Shown here piece by piece: positions 1-8,548 of a stretch of DNA of 29,311 nt. Both the position numbers and the translations under genes were made by a program. Origin of the DNA: DASQUK01 sp046723645. Its GTDB lineage: Bacteria > Actinomycetota > Acidimicrobiia > Acidimicrobiales > VFJN01. Below the pieces are notes generated by a model. It was not told where the DNA came from, ran no database searches, and saw only the letters and a list, made by a program, of their open reading frames with translations. Every line of letters begins with the position of its first letter. The stretch's first letter is position 1. The DNA lies in the NCBI GenBank assembly GCA_046723645.1, contig JBKOUY010000003.1, positions 1 to 29,311 of the forward strand. Reading direction: 5' to 3'.

Positions 1-387
1 CAGAAGGACCAGTGGCACAACACCCCGGGGGCCGCCATCGCCAACGCGCGCCGGGCCGGTGTGGCCAGCCGCGTTCACGTAAACGATGCCGACGCCCGGC
101 ACCTGCCCTTCCCCGACGCGACATTCGACGTTGTGACCTCCAGCCTCGTGATCCACAACATCCCTGGCCGTGAGCAGCGGGATCAGGTCCTCCGGGAGGT
201 CGTACGGGTCCTGAAGCCCGGGGGGCGAGTACTGATCGTCGACCTGGCCCACACTGCGCACTACGCCAGCCAGCTCCGGGCCGCCGGCCTGGGAAACGTC
301 CATCGCTCGCTACCCATACCGCAGGTCTTCATGACAGCCCGGGCCGTGACAGCCAGCACCGGAGACACCCCAGGGACTCGCAGCTAG
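1..387 (+). CDS. SAM-dependent methyltransferase, C-terminal part (5' end outside window)
   Basis: The frame is open from base 1, so the gene starts upstream of the window; about 128 residues are visible. The part seen is the second half of a class I (Rossmann-fold) methyltransferase. An acidic loop with DARHLPFPDATFDVV matches the motif that precedes strand 4 in methyltransferase type 11 proteins. It is followed by SLVIHNIP, a helix, and VLKPGGRVLIVDLAHT, the usual post-strand-5 motif. The glycine-rich SAM-binding motif I lies off the window. The opening residues QWHNTPGAAIANARRAGV resemble a subfamily that acts on small molecules, but the substrate cannot be read. The last 30 residues show no fold signature. 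The gene is followed by a gene-poor stretch and tRNAs. Confidence 0.8.
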   Translation, partial: QKDQWHNTPGAAIANARRAGVASRVHVNDADARHLPFPDATFDVVTSSLVIHNIPGREQRDQVLREVVRVLKPGGRVLIVDLAHTAHYASQLRAAGLGNVHRSLPIPQVFMTARAVTASTGDTPGTRS

Positions 388-640
388 CCGCAGACCGAGC
401 CTGCCGACCAGCCGGCAACCGCGACGCGCGACCGGCAGCCCAGCCACAAGATCTTGTTGCTGGTGCAGTGGTCGGCCTCGGGTGGGTCGGTCAGGCCCTG
501 GGTCTGCGTGCGCCGTCGAGGCCTGGGCACGGGCTACCGGCCGCCTGGGGTGACGAACGGGCTACCAAACGGCTACCACCGAAGATTCATCGTAGCCTTG
601 GCCGTCACTCGATGAGGGCGAAACTGCTGGTGAGGCGGTG
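388..640. other. Intergenic stretch without a recognisable gene
   Basis: These 253 bases lie between the methyltransferase stop and the 3' end of the first tRNA. No convincing reading frame or RNA was found. The only structure seen is three copies of GGCTACC on the plus strand (about 532-538, 560-566 and 571-577). Open frames crossing this stretch run into the tRNA and have no protein-like composition. Confidence 0.5.
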
Positions 641-713
641 TGGGCCCGGTGGGGATCGAACCCACGACCTACCGATTATGAGTCGGCTGCTCTGACCACT
701 GAGCTACAGGCCC
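641..713 (-). tRNA. tRNA with CAT anticodon, probably tRNA-Ile2
   Basis: The minus strand folds as a complete 73-nt cloverleaf. The acceptor stem is GGGCCTG with CGGGCCC (one G-U pair) and discriminator A; the D arm is AGCTCAGTGGTCAGAGC; the anticodon arm is CCGA-CTCATAA-TCGG; the T arm is GTGGG-TTCGATC-CCCAC. The anticodon is CAT. The D arm and the GACTCATAATC anticodon region resemble bacterial tRNA-Ile2, whose C34 is modified to lysidine by TilS, more than elongator tRNA-Met. Met remains possible. CCA is not encoded. Confidence 0.9.
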
Positions 714-754
714 GGTCGACTGGCGTGGGCGGAGAGACGTCATGTCGACGTCAG

Positions 755-827
755 CTCCGGGGGTGGGACTCGAACCCACAACCATCTCCTTAACAGGGAG
801 CCGCACTGCCAATTGTGCTACCCCGGA
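755..827 (-). tRNA. tRNA-Asn (GTT)
   Basis: The minus strand gives a 73-nt cloverleaf with acceptor TCCGGGG/CCCCGGA and discriminator G. The anticodon loop is CTGTTAA (GTT) and the T arm contains GGTTCGAGTCC. Anticodon and acceptor both match bacterial tRNA-Asn. It lies 41 nt upstream of the CAT tRNA on the same strand, so the two are probably transcribed together. CCA is not encoded. Confidence 0.95.
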
Positions 828-976
828 CTGCGAACTTCGCAGCTTAACAGGGCGTGCCGAGTCCAGGATTGCCGCACACGACTCGCGGGTGCCCGCAGGC
901 GGCCTATGCTCCGCGTCCTGCCGGGGACGACGTAGCGACGCCCTCGGTAACCGCCGTCCAAATGGAGGCGCGCACC

Positions 977-1216
977 ATGGATGCTCACGCACGCAGGCTG
1001 CTGGGCTGGGTCATCGTGGCCGCCGGCGTGGTCATCGCCGGCGTCGGGGCGCTGGCCGACCAGATCGGGCTCGGCGGCGAGGGCCCCGACAAGTTCGCCG
1101 GCAAGCAGGTTGCGGCCGTGGTCGTGGGGCTCATCGTCGCCGCCGTCGGCCTGCTCGTCGCGCTCTGGCCGTCGCGTCCACCGGGACGGACGACCGCCGG
1201 CCCGGCCGACCGCTAG
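977..1216 (+). CDS. Small membrane protein with two transmembrane helices
   Basis: This 79-residue protein starts at the ATG at 977, chosen because GGAGG at 964-968 lies 8 nt upstream. An in-frame ATG at 962 overlaps that SD and is less likely. Two hydrophobic helices are clear: about residues 9-27 (LLGWVIVAAGVVIAGVGAL) and about 49-67 (VAAVVVGLIVAAVGLLVAL). They are joined by a Gly/Asp/Lys-rich loop of about 20 residues, and the short tail is rich in Pro, Arg and Gly. The layout resembles small DUF3185/DUF3098-like membrane proteins, but no family is assigned. It converges on rpoD with 13 bp between the stops. Confidence 0.7.
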   Translation: MDAHARRLLGWVIVAAGVVIAGVGALADQIGLGGEGPDKFAGKQVAAVVVGLIVAAVGLLVALWPSRPPGRTTAGPADR

Positions 1217-1229
1217 GGATGCGCGGTCG

Positions 1230-2566
<1,337 letters not shown>

Positions 2567-2570
<4 letters not shown>

Positions 2571-4480
2571 CCCCCGTCTCCAACCCGTTCGTTCAGCCAG
2601 GCTAGCAACCGATCTGCGGAGTCGGCCGCGGCGTCCGAATCGCGCAGGTCGTCGATCGCTCGGTTGAGGAACGCCAGGTCGGAGAGGGCTCGGGCGGGAT
2701 CGTCCGTGGTTGCGCCCACCAAACGCAGCGTGCCGATTCGGCGGCGGGCGACCTCTGTGAGCAGCCGCCGGGCTGCATCGAACGGCTCCGACGAGGGCTC
2801 CTCGACCATCAAGCGCGCCAGCAGATCGGCGACGCGTGGCGGGGCGATCGCCAGGGCTGCCGTGTGGGTGTCCGACTCGAGCAGGGCATGGTAGGCACCG
2901 GCCTGAACTGGATCGTCGAACAGGCCGGCGGAGAGCCAGCGGGACACCGCCTCCGGATCGTGGATGGCGTGGCGCAGCACCTCGGCCGCCGGGCCCTCGT
3001 GTTCCGGCCGGCGCCCGCTGGTTCGGCCGGGCGACTGCGCGACTGACGACCGCGGGATCGGTCCGGCCGGCCCGCGCCCGGCGCCAGGGTCGCCAAGTCG
3101 GTGATCCGGCGGTTCGTTGGGGATGGCCCGCCCGCGGGCCCTCGCGCCTCCGGGGGATCCGGTGGCCTCCGCCGCCCGCCGCGCGCCGGAGCGCAGGCGC
3201 TCGAGTTGGGCGCGCAGCCGGTCCGGCTCGATCCGGCAGCGGGAGGCGACGTCCATCACGTACTGATCGCGCACGAGGTCGGTCGGATGCTCGGCGATGG
3301 TGGACAGCGCCCGCTCCGCGGCCCGGGCCCGCCCCTCGTTGGTGGAGAGGTCGGCGGCGGCGAACCCCCGGTCGAGGCGGAAGCGCAGGAACGGCGTCGC
3401 CTTGTCCACCGCGGCCACGAGCCGGTCGGGGTCGGACTGGGCCACGTCGGCGGGATCCTGTCCCACCGGCAGGTCCGCCACGGCCACCTCCAGGTCGTGC
3501 CGTTGCTCCCAGTGGTAGACGCGCTCGGCGGCGGCCAGGCCGGCGCTGTCGGCGTCGAACGCCAGCACCAGCCGGCGGGCGGCGAAGCGATGGAGCAGCG
3601 CCACGTGATCGTCGGTGAGCGCGGTCCCGCACGTGGCGACGGCGAGCGGCACGCCGGCGCGATGGAAGCCGATCACGTCGGTGTAGCCCTCGCAGATGAC
3701 GGCGGTGCCGTCACGGACGACGGCCGACTTGGCCCGGTCGAGCCCGTAGAGCACCCGGCTCTTGCTGTACAGCGGGGTCTCGGCGGTGTTCTTGTACTTG
3801 CCCTGATTCCCGGGGCCCTCGGTCCCGGGCAGGATGCGCCCGCCGAAGCTGACCGGGTTCCCCTCGGCGTCGTGGATCGGGAACAGGACGCGCGCCCGGA
3901 AATGGTCCTGCAGGCGCCCCCGCTGGTTGACGCGGCCCAGCCCCGTGTCGCGGGCGTCGGCCTCGTCGAGCCGCAGGGCGCGGCACAGCGCGTCCCAGGC
4001 GTCGGGGGCCCAGCCGAGCTGGTACTCCCGCACGACGTCGCCGTCGAGCCCCCGCTTCCGCAGGTAGCTGCGCGCCGCGCCTGCGTCCGGCGCCGACAGC
4101 AGGCGCTGGTGGTACCAGGCCACCGCCCTGCCCACGATCTCGACGAGCCGGGCGCGGCGCTTGCGGCCCTCGGCCTCGTTGCGGTCGGAGTAGCGGAGCG
4201 TGATGCCCGCCCTGGCCGCCAGCCACTCGACCGCCTCAGGGAACCCGAGATGCTCGACCTCGCGCACGAACGTGATGACGTCGCCCCGGGCCTGACAGCC
4301 GAAGCAGTACCACACGCCCTCGTTGGCGTTGACGGAGAACGAGGGTGTCTTCTCGCTATGGAAGGGGCACAGCCCCTTCCAGCGCTGCCCCTCCCGGCGC
4401 AGCTGCACGTGTTGGCTGATCACCCCGACGATGTCGGACGCGGCCCTGACCGCCGCCACGTCCTCGTCGAGGATGCCCAT
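2567..4480 (-). CDS. dnaG: DNA primase DnaG
   Basis: This 637-residue protein makes RNA primers at the replication fork together with DnaB helicase. The N-terminal CHC2 zinc-binding domain has C38-x2-H41-x17-C59-x2-C62 (CPFH...CFGC). The catalytic core contains the TOPRIM acidic motifs EGYTD (264-268) and FDADSAG (308-314). A Gly/Pro/Arg-rich linker at about residues 440-490 leads to a C-terminal helical helicase-interaction region. The ATG at 4480 has no SD; TAGTTT lies 6 nt upstream, so the mRNA may be leaderless. It overlaps rpoD by 4 bp. The upstream MarR gene is 88 bp away on the same strand. rpsU, the third gene of classical macromolecular-synthesis operons, is absent. Confidence 0.97.
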
Positions 4481-4486
4481 ACCTAG

Positions 4487-4492
4487 AAACTA
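4487..4492 (-). promoter_or_regulatory. Possible -10 element of dnaG, leaderless start
   Basis: On the minus strand TAGTTT lies 6 nt before the dnaG ATG, where no SD is present. This spacing would start the transcript at about the A of the ATG. No good -35 is seen at the expected distance; the 18-bp near-palindrome at 4495-4512 sits in its place. Confidence 0.4.
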
Positions 4493-4494
4493 CG

Positions 4495-4512
4495 GTCGGT
4501 CGTAGACCGACG
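4495..4512 (-). repeat. 18-bp near-palindrome, copy 1 (dnaG promoter)
   Basis: Read on the minus strand this is CGTCGGTCTACGACCGAC. It contains a perfect inverted repeat, GTCGGTC-TAC-GACCGAC. An identical 18-mer occurs at 29271-29288. Here it lies 15-32 bp upstream of the dnaG start, just behind a possible -10, where a regulator would act. It is also 57 bp downstream of the MarR stop, so a terminator role is possible, though no T-run follows. Confidence 0.6.
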
Positions 4513-4568
4513 CCATCAGGGGCGGTGATCGGGCTGGAGAGACTACCGGCGGCCGTCCGCTCGGCCCC

Positions 4569-5312
4569 TTACCGGCGCCCGCGGCCTCCCCTGAGCGGCG
4601 CCGCGGCGTCCCGGGCCGCCGCCTTGACGTCGTTCTTCGCGGCCCTGGCGTCCGCGGCGGCCCGCCGCGCCTGTTCCCTCATGTCAGCCTTGACCCGGTC
4701 GACCTCGCGCTTGAGGCGGCGGAGCTCGTCGCGATGCTGCTCGAGCTGGGCGCGCCACTCGCCACCCGAGCGCCGGCCCTCACCCCGGGCGCGGTACTCG
4801 CGCGTCCGCTGCTGGGCAGCACGCCGCATCCCGGCACGGACCTCGGGATCGTCGAGCAGCTGCTCGTCGTGGGCAGCCTGGGCCTCGGTCATCTTCCCCA
4901 GTAGCCGGGCGAGCTCCGCCTGCTCGGTTGGGGTGAGCGCCATGAACCCCGCCCTCGGTGCGTAGACGGCGTCGAGCGCCCGCTCCCGGGTGGCAACGCC
5001 CTCGGGGGTCAGCTCGACGGTCTTGATGCGGCGGTCGTAGTCGGCGACCCGGCGTTCCGCGAGGCCGCGGTGTTCGAGGCCGTCGACCATGACCGTCACG
5101 AACGAGGCGTCGCAGTTCCACAGCTCCGCGAGGTCTCGCATCGACCGGCCGCTCCCCGGCTCGAGCTCGAGCAGGCCCTTGAGCATGGGAAGCGTCAGGC
5201 CCAGATCGTCGGCGGTGCCGTGGAACCGCTGTTGGTTCTCCGCGGAGAAGAACAGGTCCGCGAGCGCCTTCGTCACCTCCCGAGCAACGGCTCCGGTCGG
5301 GGTCTCGTCCAC
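4569..5312 (-). CDS. MarR-family transcriptional regulator with long basic coiled-coil tail
   Basis: This 247-residue protein starts at a GTG with no evident SD. Residues about 10-155 form a MarR winged-helix domain. The recognition region is SMRDLAELWNCDASFVTVMVDGLEHRGL (57-84), and the wing carries the signature DYDRRIKTVELTPEG (91-105). Such proteins bind palindromes as dimers and are released by small ligands. Residues about 160-247 are an extra helical segment very rich in Arg, Ala, Glu and Lys, ending in AKNDVKAAARDAA and RGGRGRR. MarR proteins usually stop near 140-170 residues. The gene faces the DrrA-type ATPase across about 100 bp that contain two inverted repeats, so it probably controls that exporter and itself. 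Confidence 0.9.
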   Translation of the reverse strand: MDETPTGAVAREVTKALADLFFSAENQQRFHGTADDLGLTLPMLKGLLELEPGSGRSMRDLAELWNCDASFVTVMVDGLEHRGLAERRVADYDRRIKTVELTPEGVATRERALDAVYAPRAGFMALTPTEQAELARLLGKMTEAQAAHDEQLLDDPEVRAGMRRAAQQRTREYRARGEGRRSGGEWRAQLEQHRDELRRLKREVDRVKADMREQARRAAADARAAKNDVKAAARDAAAPLRGGRGRR

Positions 5313-5350
5313 GGCGGCGATGGTACCGGATGCAACTACTGTTTGCCCAG

Positions 5351-5382
5351 ACTCAACCGTTATTTCGAAAACATCGTTGACT
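5351..5382. promoter_or_regulatory. Imperfect 32-bp inverted repeat, candidate MarR operator
   Basis: This dyad is centred on TTTCGAAA (5363-5370), with outer arms ACTCAAC (5351-5357) and GTTGACT (5376-5382). Eleven of 16 positions pair across the dyad. It lies in an AT-richer stretch between the divergent MarR and ABC ATPase genes. The right end includes TTGACT (5377-5382), which resembles a -35 hexamer for the ABC operon. Assignment to the MarR protein is by position only. Confidence 0.45.
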
Positions 5383-5383
5383 C

Positions 5384-5396
5384 AGATCAATGATCT
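5384..5396. promoter_or_regulatory. 13-bp palindrome AGATCA-A-TGATCT, candidate operator
   Basis: The two six-base arms are perfectly symmetric about one central A. The site is 18 bp before the chosen ATG of the ABC ATPase and directly follows the larger dyad at 5351-5382, so a bound dimer would block RNA polymerase. An in-frame ATG at 5390 lies inside the palindrome and is therefore an unlikely start. Confidence 0.5.
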
Positions 5397-5413
5397 ATGA
5401 CACGATCGCCTGC

Positions 5414-6448
5414 ATGTCGCCCCAACTCGCGATCAGGGCCGATGCGCTCACCAAGAGCTTCGGGACCGTTCAGGCCCTGTCCGGCATCGATCTGCTCGTC
5501 CCCACCGGCACGATCTACGGGCTGCTCGGACCTAACGGCGCCGGCAAGACCACGGCGGTGCGCATCCTCACCACGATCCTCGAGCCCGACGGCGGGCGGG
5601 CCGAGGTGCTCGGTCTCGACGTCACCCGGCATCCCCAGGCGGTGCGCGAGAGCATCGGCCTCGCCGGGCAGTACGCGGCGGTGGACGAGAACCTCACGGG
5701 CCGCGAGAACCTGCGGCTCGTGGGCCGCCTCGCGCACCTGAACCGTGAACACGTCGGTCCCCGCGCCGACGAGCTGCTCGAGCGGTTCGGGCTCACCGAC
5801 GCCGCCCAGCGGCCGGTGCGCACCTACTCCGGCGGGATGCGGCGCCGGCTCGACCTGGCGGCCGCCCTGGTCCACCGGCCGCCCGTGCTGTTCCTCGACG
5901 AGCCCACCACGGGCCTCGACCCGGCGAGCCGCAGCGACCTGTGGCGCGTGATCGAGGAGCTCGTCGCCGACGGCGCCACGCTGCTGCTCACCACGCAGTA
6001 CCTCGAGGAGGCGGACCGCCTGGCCGAGCGCATCGCCGTCATCGACCGGGGGCACGTCATCGCCGAGGGCACGCCCACCCAGCTGAAGGCCGGCCTCGGG
6101 GGCACCGTCATCGAGATCACCCTCGACGATCCGGCCGCCGGTGTGCGCGCCGCGACGCTGCTCCAGCCGTTCGCCACGTCCAGGGCCGGCTCGGCCGCCG
6201 GGGACGGCGCCGTCCGCCTGGACGGCAGCTCGCTCGACCTCACCGTCGACGACGGGGCCCGAACCGTGGTGGAGGTGCTGCGCACGCTCGACGGTGCCGG
6301 CATCGCGCCCGCCGGCCTCGGCGTGCGCGAGCCCAGCCTCGACGACGTCTTCCTGTCGCTCACCGGCCACCGAGCCGACGGCGAGTCACCCGAGGACGCC
6401 GATCCCACCGACCGACAGGCCGATCCACTCGCCCGAGGTGCCGCATGA
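5414..6448 (+). CDS. DrrA-type ABC exporter ATPase
   Basis: This 344-residue cytoplasmic subunit hydrolyses ATP to drive an ABC-2 permease. It has Walker A GPNGAGKTT (39-47), signature YSGGM (138-142), Walker B LFLDEP (159-164) with a D-loop TGLDP, and LLTTQYLEEADRLAE. Gln replaces the switch His in that last motif, a trait of the daunorubicin-resistance DrrA group. The C-terminal DrrA-like domain contains PSLDDVFLSLTGH (about 312-324). The ATG at 5414 was preferred to 5390, which lies in a palindrome. Its stop overlaps the permease start as ATGA. Gene order and the divergent MarR gene suggest drug or lipid export controlled by that repressor. The substrate is unknown. Confidence 0.95.
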   Translation: MSPQLAIRADALTKSFGTVQALSGIDLLVPTGTIYGLLGPNGAGKTTAVRILTTILEPDGGRAEVLGLDVTRHPQAVRESIGLAGQYAAVDENLTGRENLRLVGRLAHLNREHVGPRADELLERFGLTDAAQRPVRTYSGGMRRRLDLAAALVHRPPVLFLDEPTTGLDPASRSDLWRVIEELVADGATLLLTTQYLEEADRLAERIAVIDRGHVIAEGTPTQLKAGLGGTVIEITLDDPAAGVRAATLLQPFATSRAGSAAGDGAVRLDGSSLDLTVDDGARTVVEVLRTLDGAGIAPAGLGVREPSLDDVFLSLTGHRADGESPEDADPTDRQADPLARGAA

Positions 6449-7287
6449 CCTCCACGACCCTCAGCCCCAGCGTTCCCCCCACCGCCCCGCTGCCGGCACC
6501 GGCGGCGGCGCGGCGCATCCCCCGGCGCCACGCCGTCGCCGATGCGGTCACCATGACCTGGCGCAACCTCCTCACCTACGTGCGGCTACCGCAGCTCCTG
6601 GTGTTCTCGACGATTCAGCCGATCATGCTGGTGCTGCTCTTCCGCTACGTGTTCGGCGACTCGATCAACCTGTCGAACCCGTCGATCGACTACGTCGACT
6701 ACCTCATGCCCGGCGTCTTCGTGCAGGCCACCGTGTTCGGGGCGCTGGGCACCGGCGTGGGCCTCGCCGAGGACCTGAACAAGGGCCTGGTCGAGCGCTT
6801 CCGATCGCTGCCCATGGCCCGCTCGGCGGTGCTGGCCGGCCGCACCATCGCCGACGCCAGCCGCAACGCGTTCGTGCTCGTGTTGATGACCGCGGTCGGC
6901 GTGCTCGTGGGCTTCCGCATCCACGGCGGCGTCCCCGCCTATCTGGCGGCACTGGCCCTGGTGCTGCTGTTCACCTACGCGCTGTCGTGGATGGCGGCCA
7001 CCGTCGGCCTCGGGGCCTCCAACGGCGAGGCGGCGCAGGCGGCGCTGTTCCCCCTGGTGTTCCCGCTGGTCTTCGCGTCGTCGGCCTTCGTGGACACGTC
7101 GTTCATGCCCGGGTGGCTGCAGGTCTTCGCCAACCACCAGCCGGTCACGGTGACCATCGACGCCGCCCGAAACCTCGTGCTCGACCAGCCCATCGGCTGG
7201 TCGGTGGTCGGCTCGCTCGCCTGGTCGCTCGGGATCATCGCCGTATTCGGCCCCCTGGCCGTGCGTCGCTACCGCCGGGCCTCCTGA
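6445..7287 (+). CDS. DrrB-type ABC-2 exporter permease
   Basis: This 280-residue membrane subunit pairs with the ATPase encoded just upstream; the two genes overlap by 4 bp. An N-terminal Pro/Ala-rich cytoplasmic tail (about 1-32) is followed by an ABC-2 domain with about six membrane helices. It includes QPIMLVLLFRYVFG, the periplasmic loop segment DYVDYLMPGVF and an NKGLVERFRSLPMARS cytoplasmic coupling region. Helices follow at FVLVLMTAVGVLVGF, ALVLLFTYALSW and FPLVFPLVFASSAFV, then FMPGWLQVFANHQPVTV, typical of DrrB. The product acts in the cytoplasmic membrane. The substrate cannot be read from sequence. Confidence 0.93.
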   Translation: MTSTTLSPSVPPTAPLPAPAAARRIPRRHAVADAVTMTWRNLLTYVRLPQLLVFSTIQPIMLVLLFRYVFGDSINLSNPSIDYVDYLMPGVFVQATVFGALGTGVGLAEDLNKGLVERFRSLPMARSAVLAGRTIADASRNAFVLVLMTAVGVLVGFRIHGGVPAYLAALALVLLFTYALSWMAATVGLGASNGEAAQAALFPLVFPLVFASSAFVDTSFMPGWLQVFANHQPVTVTIDAARNLVLDQPIGWSVVGSLAWSLGIIAVFGPLAVRRYRRAS

Positions 7288-7450
7288 CGACGCGCCAGCT
7301 CCCCGGGGGATGGTTGCGGTGGCGCGGCGGCGACCGTGACCGTCCCCCGCTGGGTCTCCGCAACGCGGACGACCCGTCGACAGTCCGCCGCTCCGGGCAT
7401 CCGTCGGGGGCGCTGGGGATAGGGCGCGACCGTGGGGGCGCGCGAGGCTG

Positions 7451-8500
7451 GTGTGCGTGGACGGCACGGGCGGAACGGTGGCGGAGGGCGGCCACCCGGC
7501 GCCGGCACCGCGCCAAGTGGCGTCCTCCCTGGCGGAGCTGATCGACGGCGCGACCGCGCGCCGGCCGTTCCGCACGAGCGACGCCAAGTCGGGCTCCTCG
7601 TTCGAGCGGATCGAGATCGACGGCGAGCGCTACGTACTCAAGGCGATGCATGTCGACGACGACTGGCTGGCGCGGTCGATGGGCGACGTCACCTGCCGGC
7701 AGGTGCGGGTGTGGGCGGCCGGGCTGCTCGAGGCCTACCCGTCGACAATCGACCACACGGTCGTCGGTGCCGCCTCCGGCCTGGGCCGGAATGGATGGGG
7801 CGCGGCGTTGCTCATGCGTGACGTCGGCGATCGGCTCGTGCCCGCCGGCGACCAGACGGTGCCACTGGACCAGCACGCCAACTTCCTGGACCACCTGGCC
7901 GAGCTGTCCGCACGCTTCTGGGGCTGGACCGACACGGTGGGGCTGACGCCACCCAGCCTGCGGTGGGCCTTCTTCGGCGACGAGATGCTGGAGGTCGAGC
8001 GCGGGCGCGGCTGGCCGGACGAGGTCCCCAGGATCGTGGCCACGGGTTGGCAGGCCTTCGCCGAGCGGGCGCCCGAGGACGTCCGTCGCCTGGTCGCCGA
8101 GCTGCGCCGGGCGCCATGGACGATCAGCGAGGCCGTCGCCACGACGCCCGCGACCTTCCTCCACGGCGACTGGAAGATGGGCAACCTCGGAAACCACGCC
8201 GACGGGCGGACGATCCTGATCGACTGCGCCTACCCGGGCGAGGGGCCGGCATGCCACGAGCTCGGCTGGTACCTGGCGATCAACCGGGCGCGGCTCCCGG
8301 AATCGAAGGAGGCCAGCATCGAGCGCTTCCGCTCGTCGCTCGAGCGTCACGGCGTGGCCACGTCCGGCTGGTGGGAGCGCCAGCTCGACCTCTGCCTCAT
8401 GGGCACCCTGGTGCAGTTCGGCTGGGAGAAGGCGCTCGGCGACGACGACGAGCTTGCGTGGTGGTCGGATCGGGCCCGGGCGGGGGCACGGTGGTTGTGA
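7451..8500 (+). CDS. Aminoglycoside phosphotransferase-fold protein (APH/choline kinase-like)
   Basis: This protein of about 349 residues has the kinase-like APH fold. The N-lobe contains ERYVLKAM with a candidate ATP-binding Lys at 64. The catalytic loop is LHGDWKMGNLG (237-247), with the usual HxDxxxxN pattern through D240 and N245. The metal-binding Asp is in ILIDCAYPGEGP (D258). The family phosphorylates small molecules such as aminoglycosides, choline, homoserine or sugars; nothing here fixes the substrate. The GTG at 7451 was chosen; a second GTG at 7457 is equally possible, and neither has a strong SD. The 163 bp upstream show no other feature. It may belong with the exporter upstream as a resistance pair, but the gap argues for its own promoter. 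Confidence 0.85.
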   Translation: MCVDGTGGTVAEGGHPAPAPRQVASSLAELIDGATARRPFRTSDAKSGSSFERIEIDGERYVLKAMHVDDDWLARSMGDVTCRQVRVWAAGLLEAYPSTIDHTVVGAASGLGRNGWGAALLMRDVGDRLVPAGDQTVPLDQHANFLDHLAELSARFWGWTDTVGLTPPSLRWAFFGDEMLEVERGRGWPDEVPRIVATGWQAFAERAPEDVRRLVAELRRAPWTISEAVATTPATFLHGDWKMGNLGNHADGRTILIDCAYPGEGPACHELGWYLAINRARLPESKEASIERFRSSLERHGVATSGWWERQLDLCLMGTLVQFGWEKALGDDDELAWWSDRARAGARWL

Positions 8501-8548
8501 CCGCCCGGTGCGGCTTCGCCGGTTGAGTCTGGGACCCGGCCGGCGGCG

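Noticed and set aside
531..577. Three GGCTACC copies near the tRNA, possible attachment-site scar
   Set aside because: The copies are short and uneven in spacing, no duplicate of the tRNA 3' end is seen nearby, and no integrase is present in the window.
2571..3632. N-terminal extension of RpoD by about 354 residues
   Set aside because: It lies inside dnaG in another frame and is Arg/Pro-rich; the ATG at 2570 gives a standard sigma factor.
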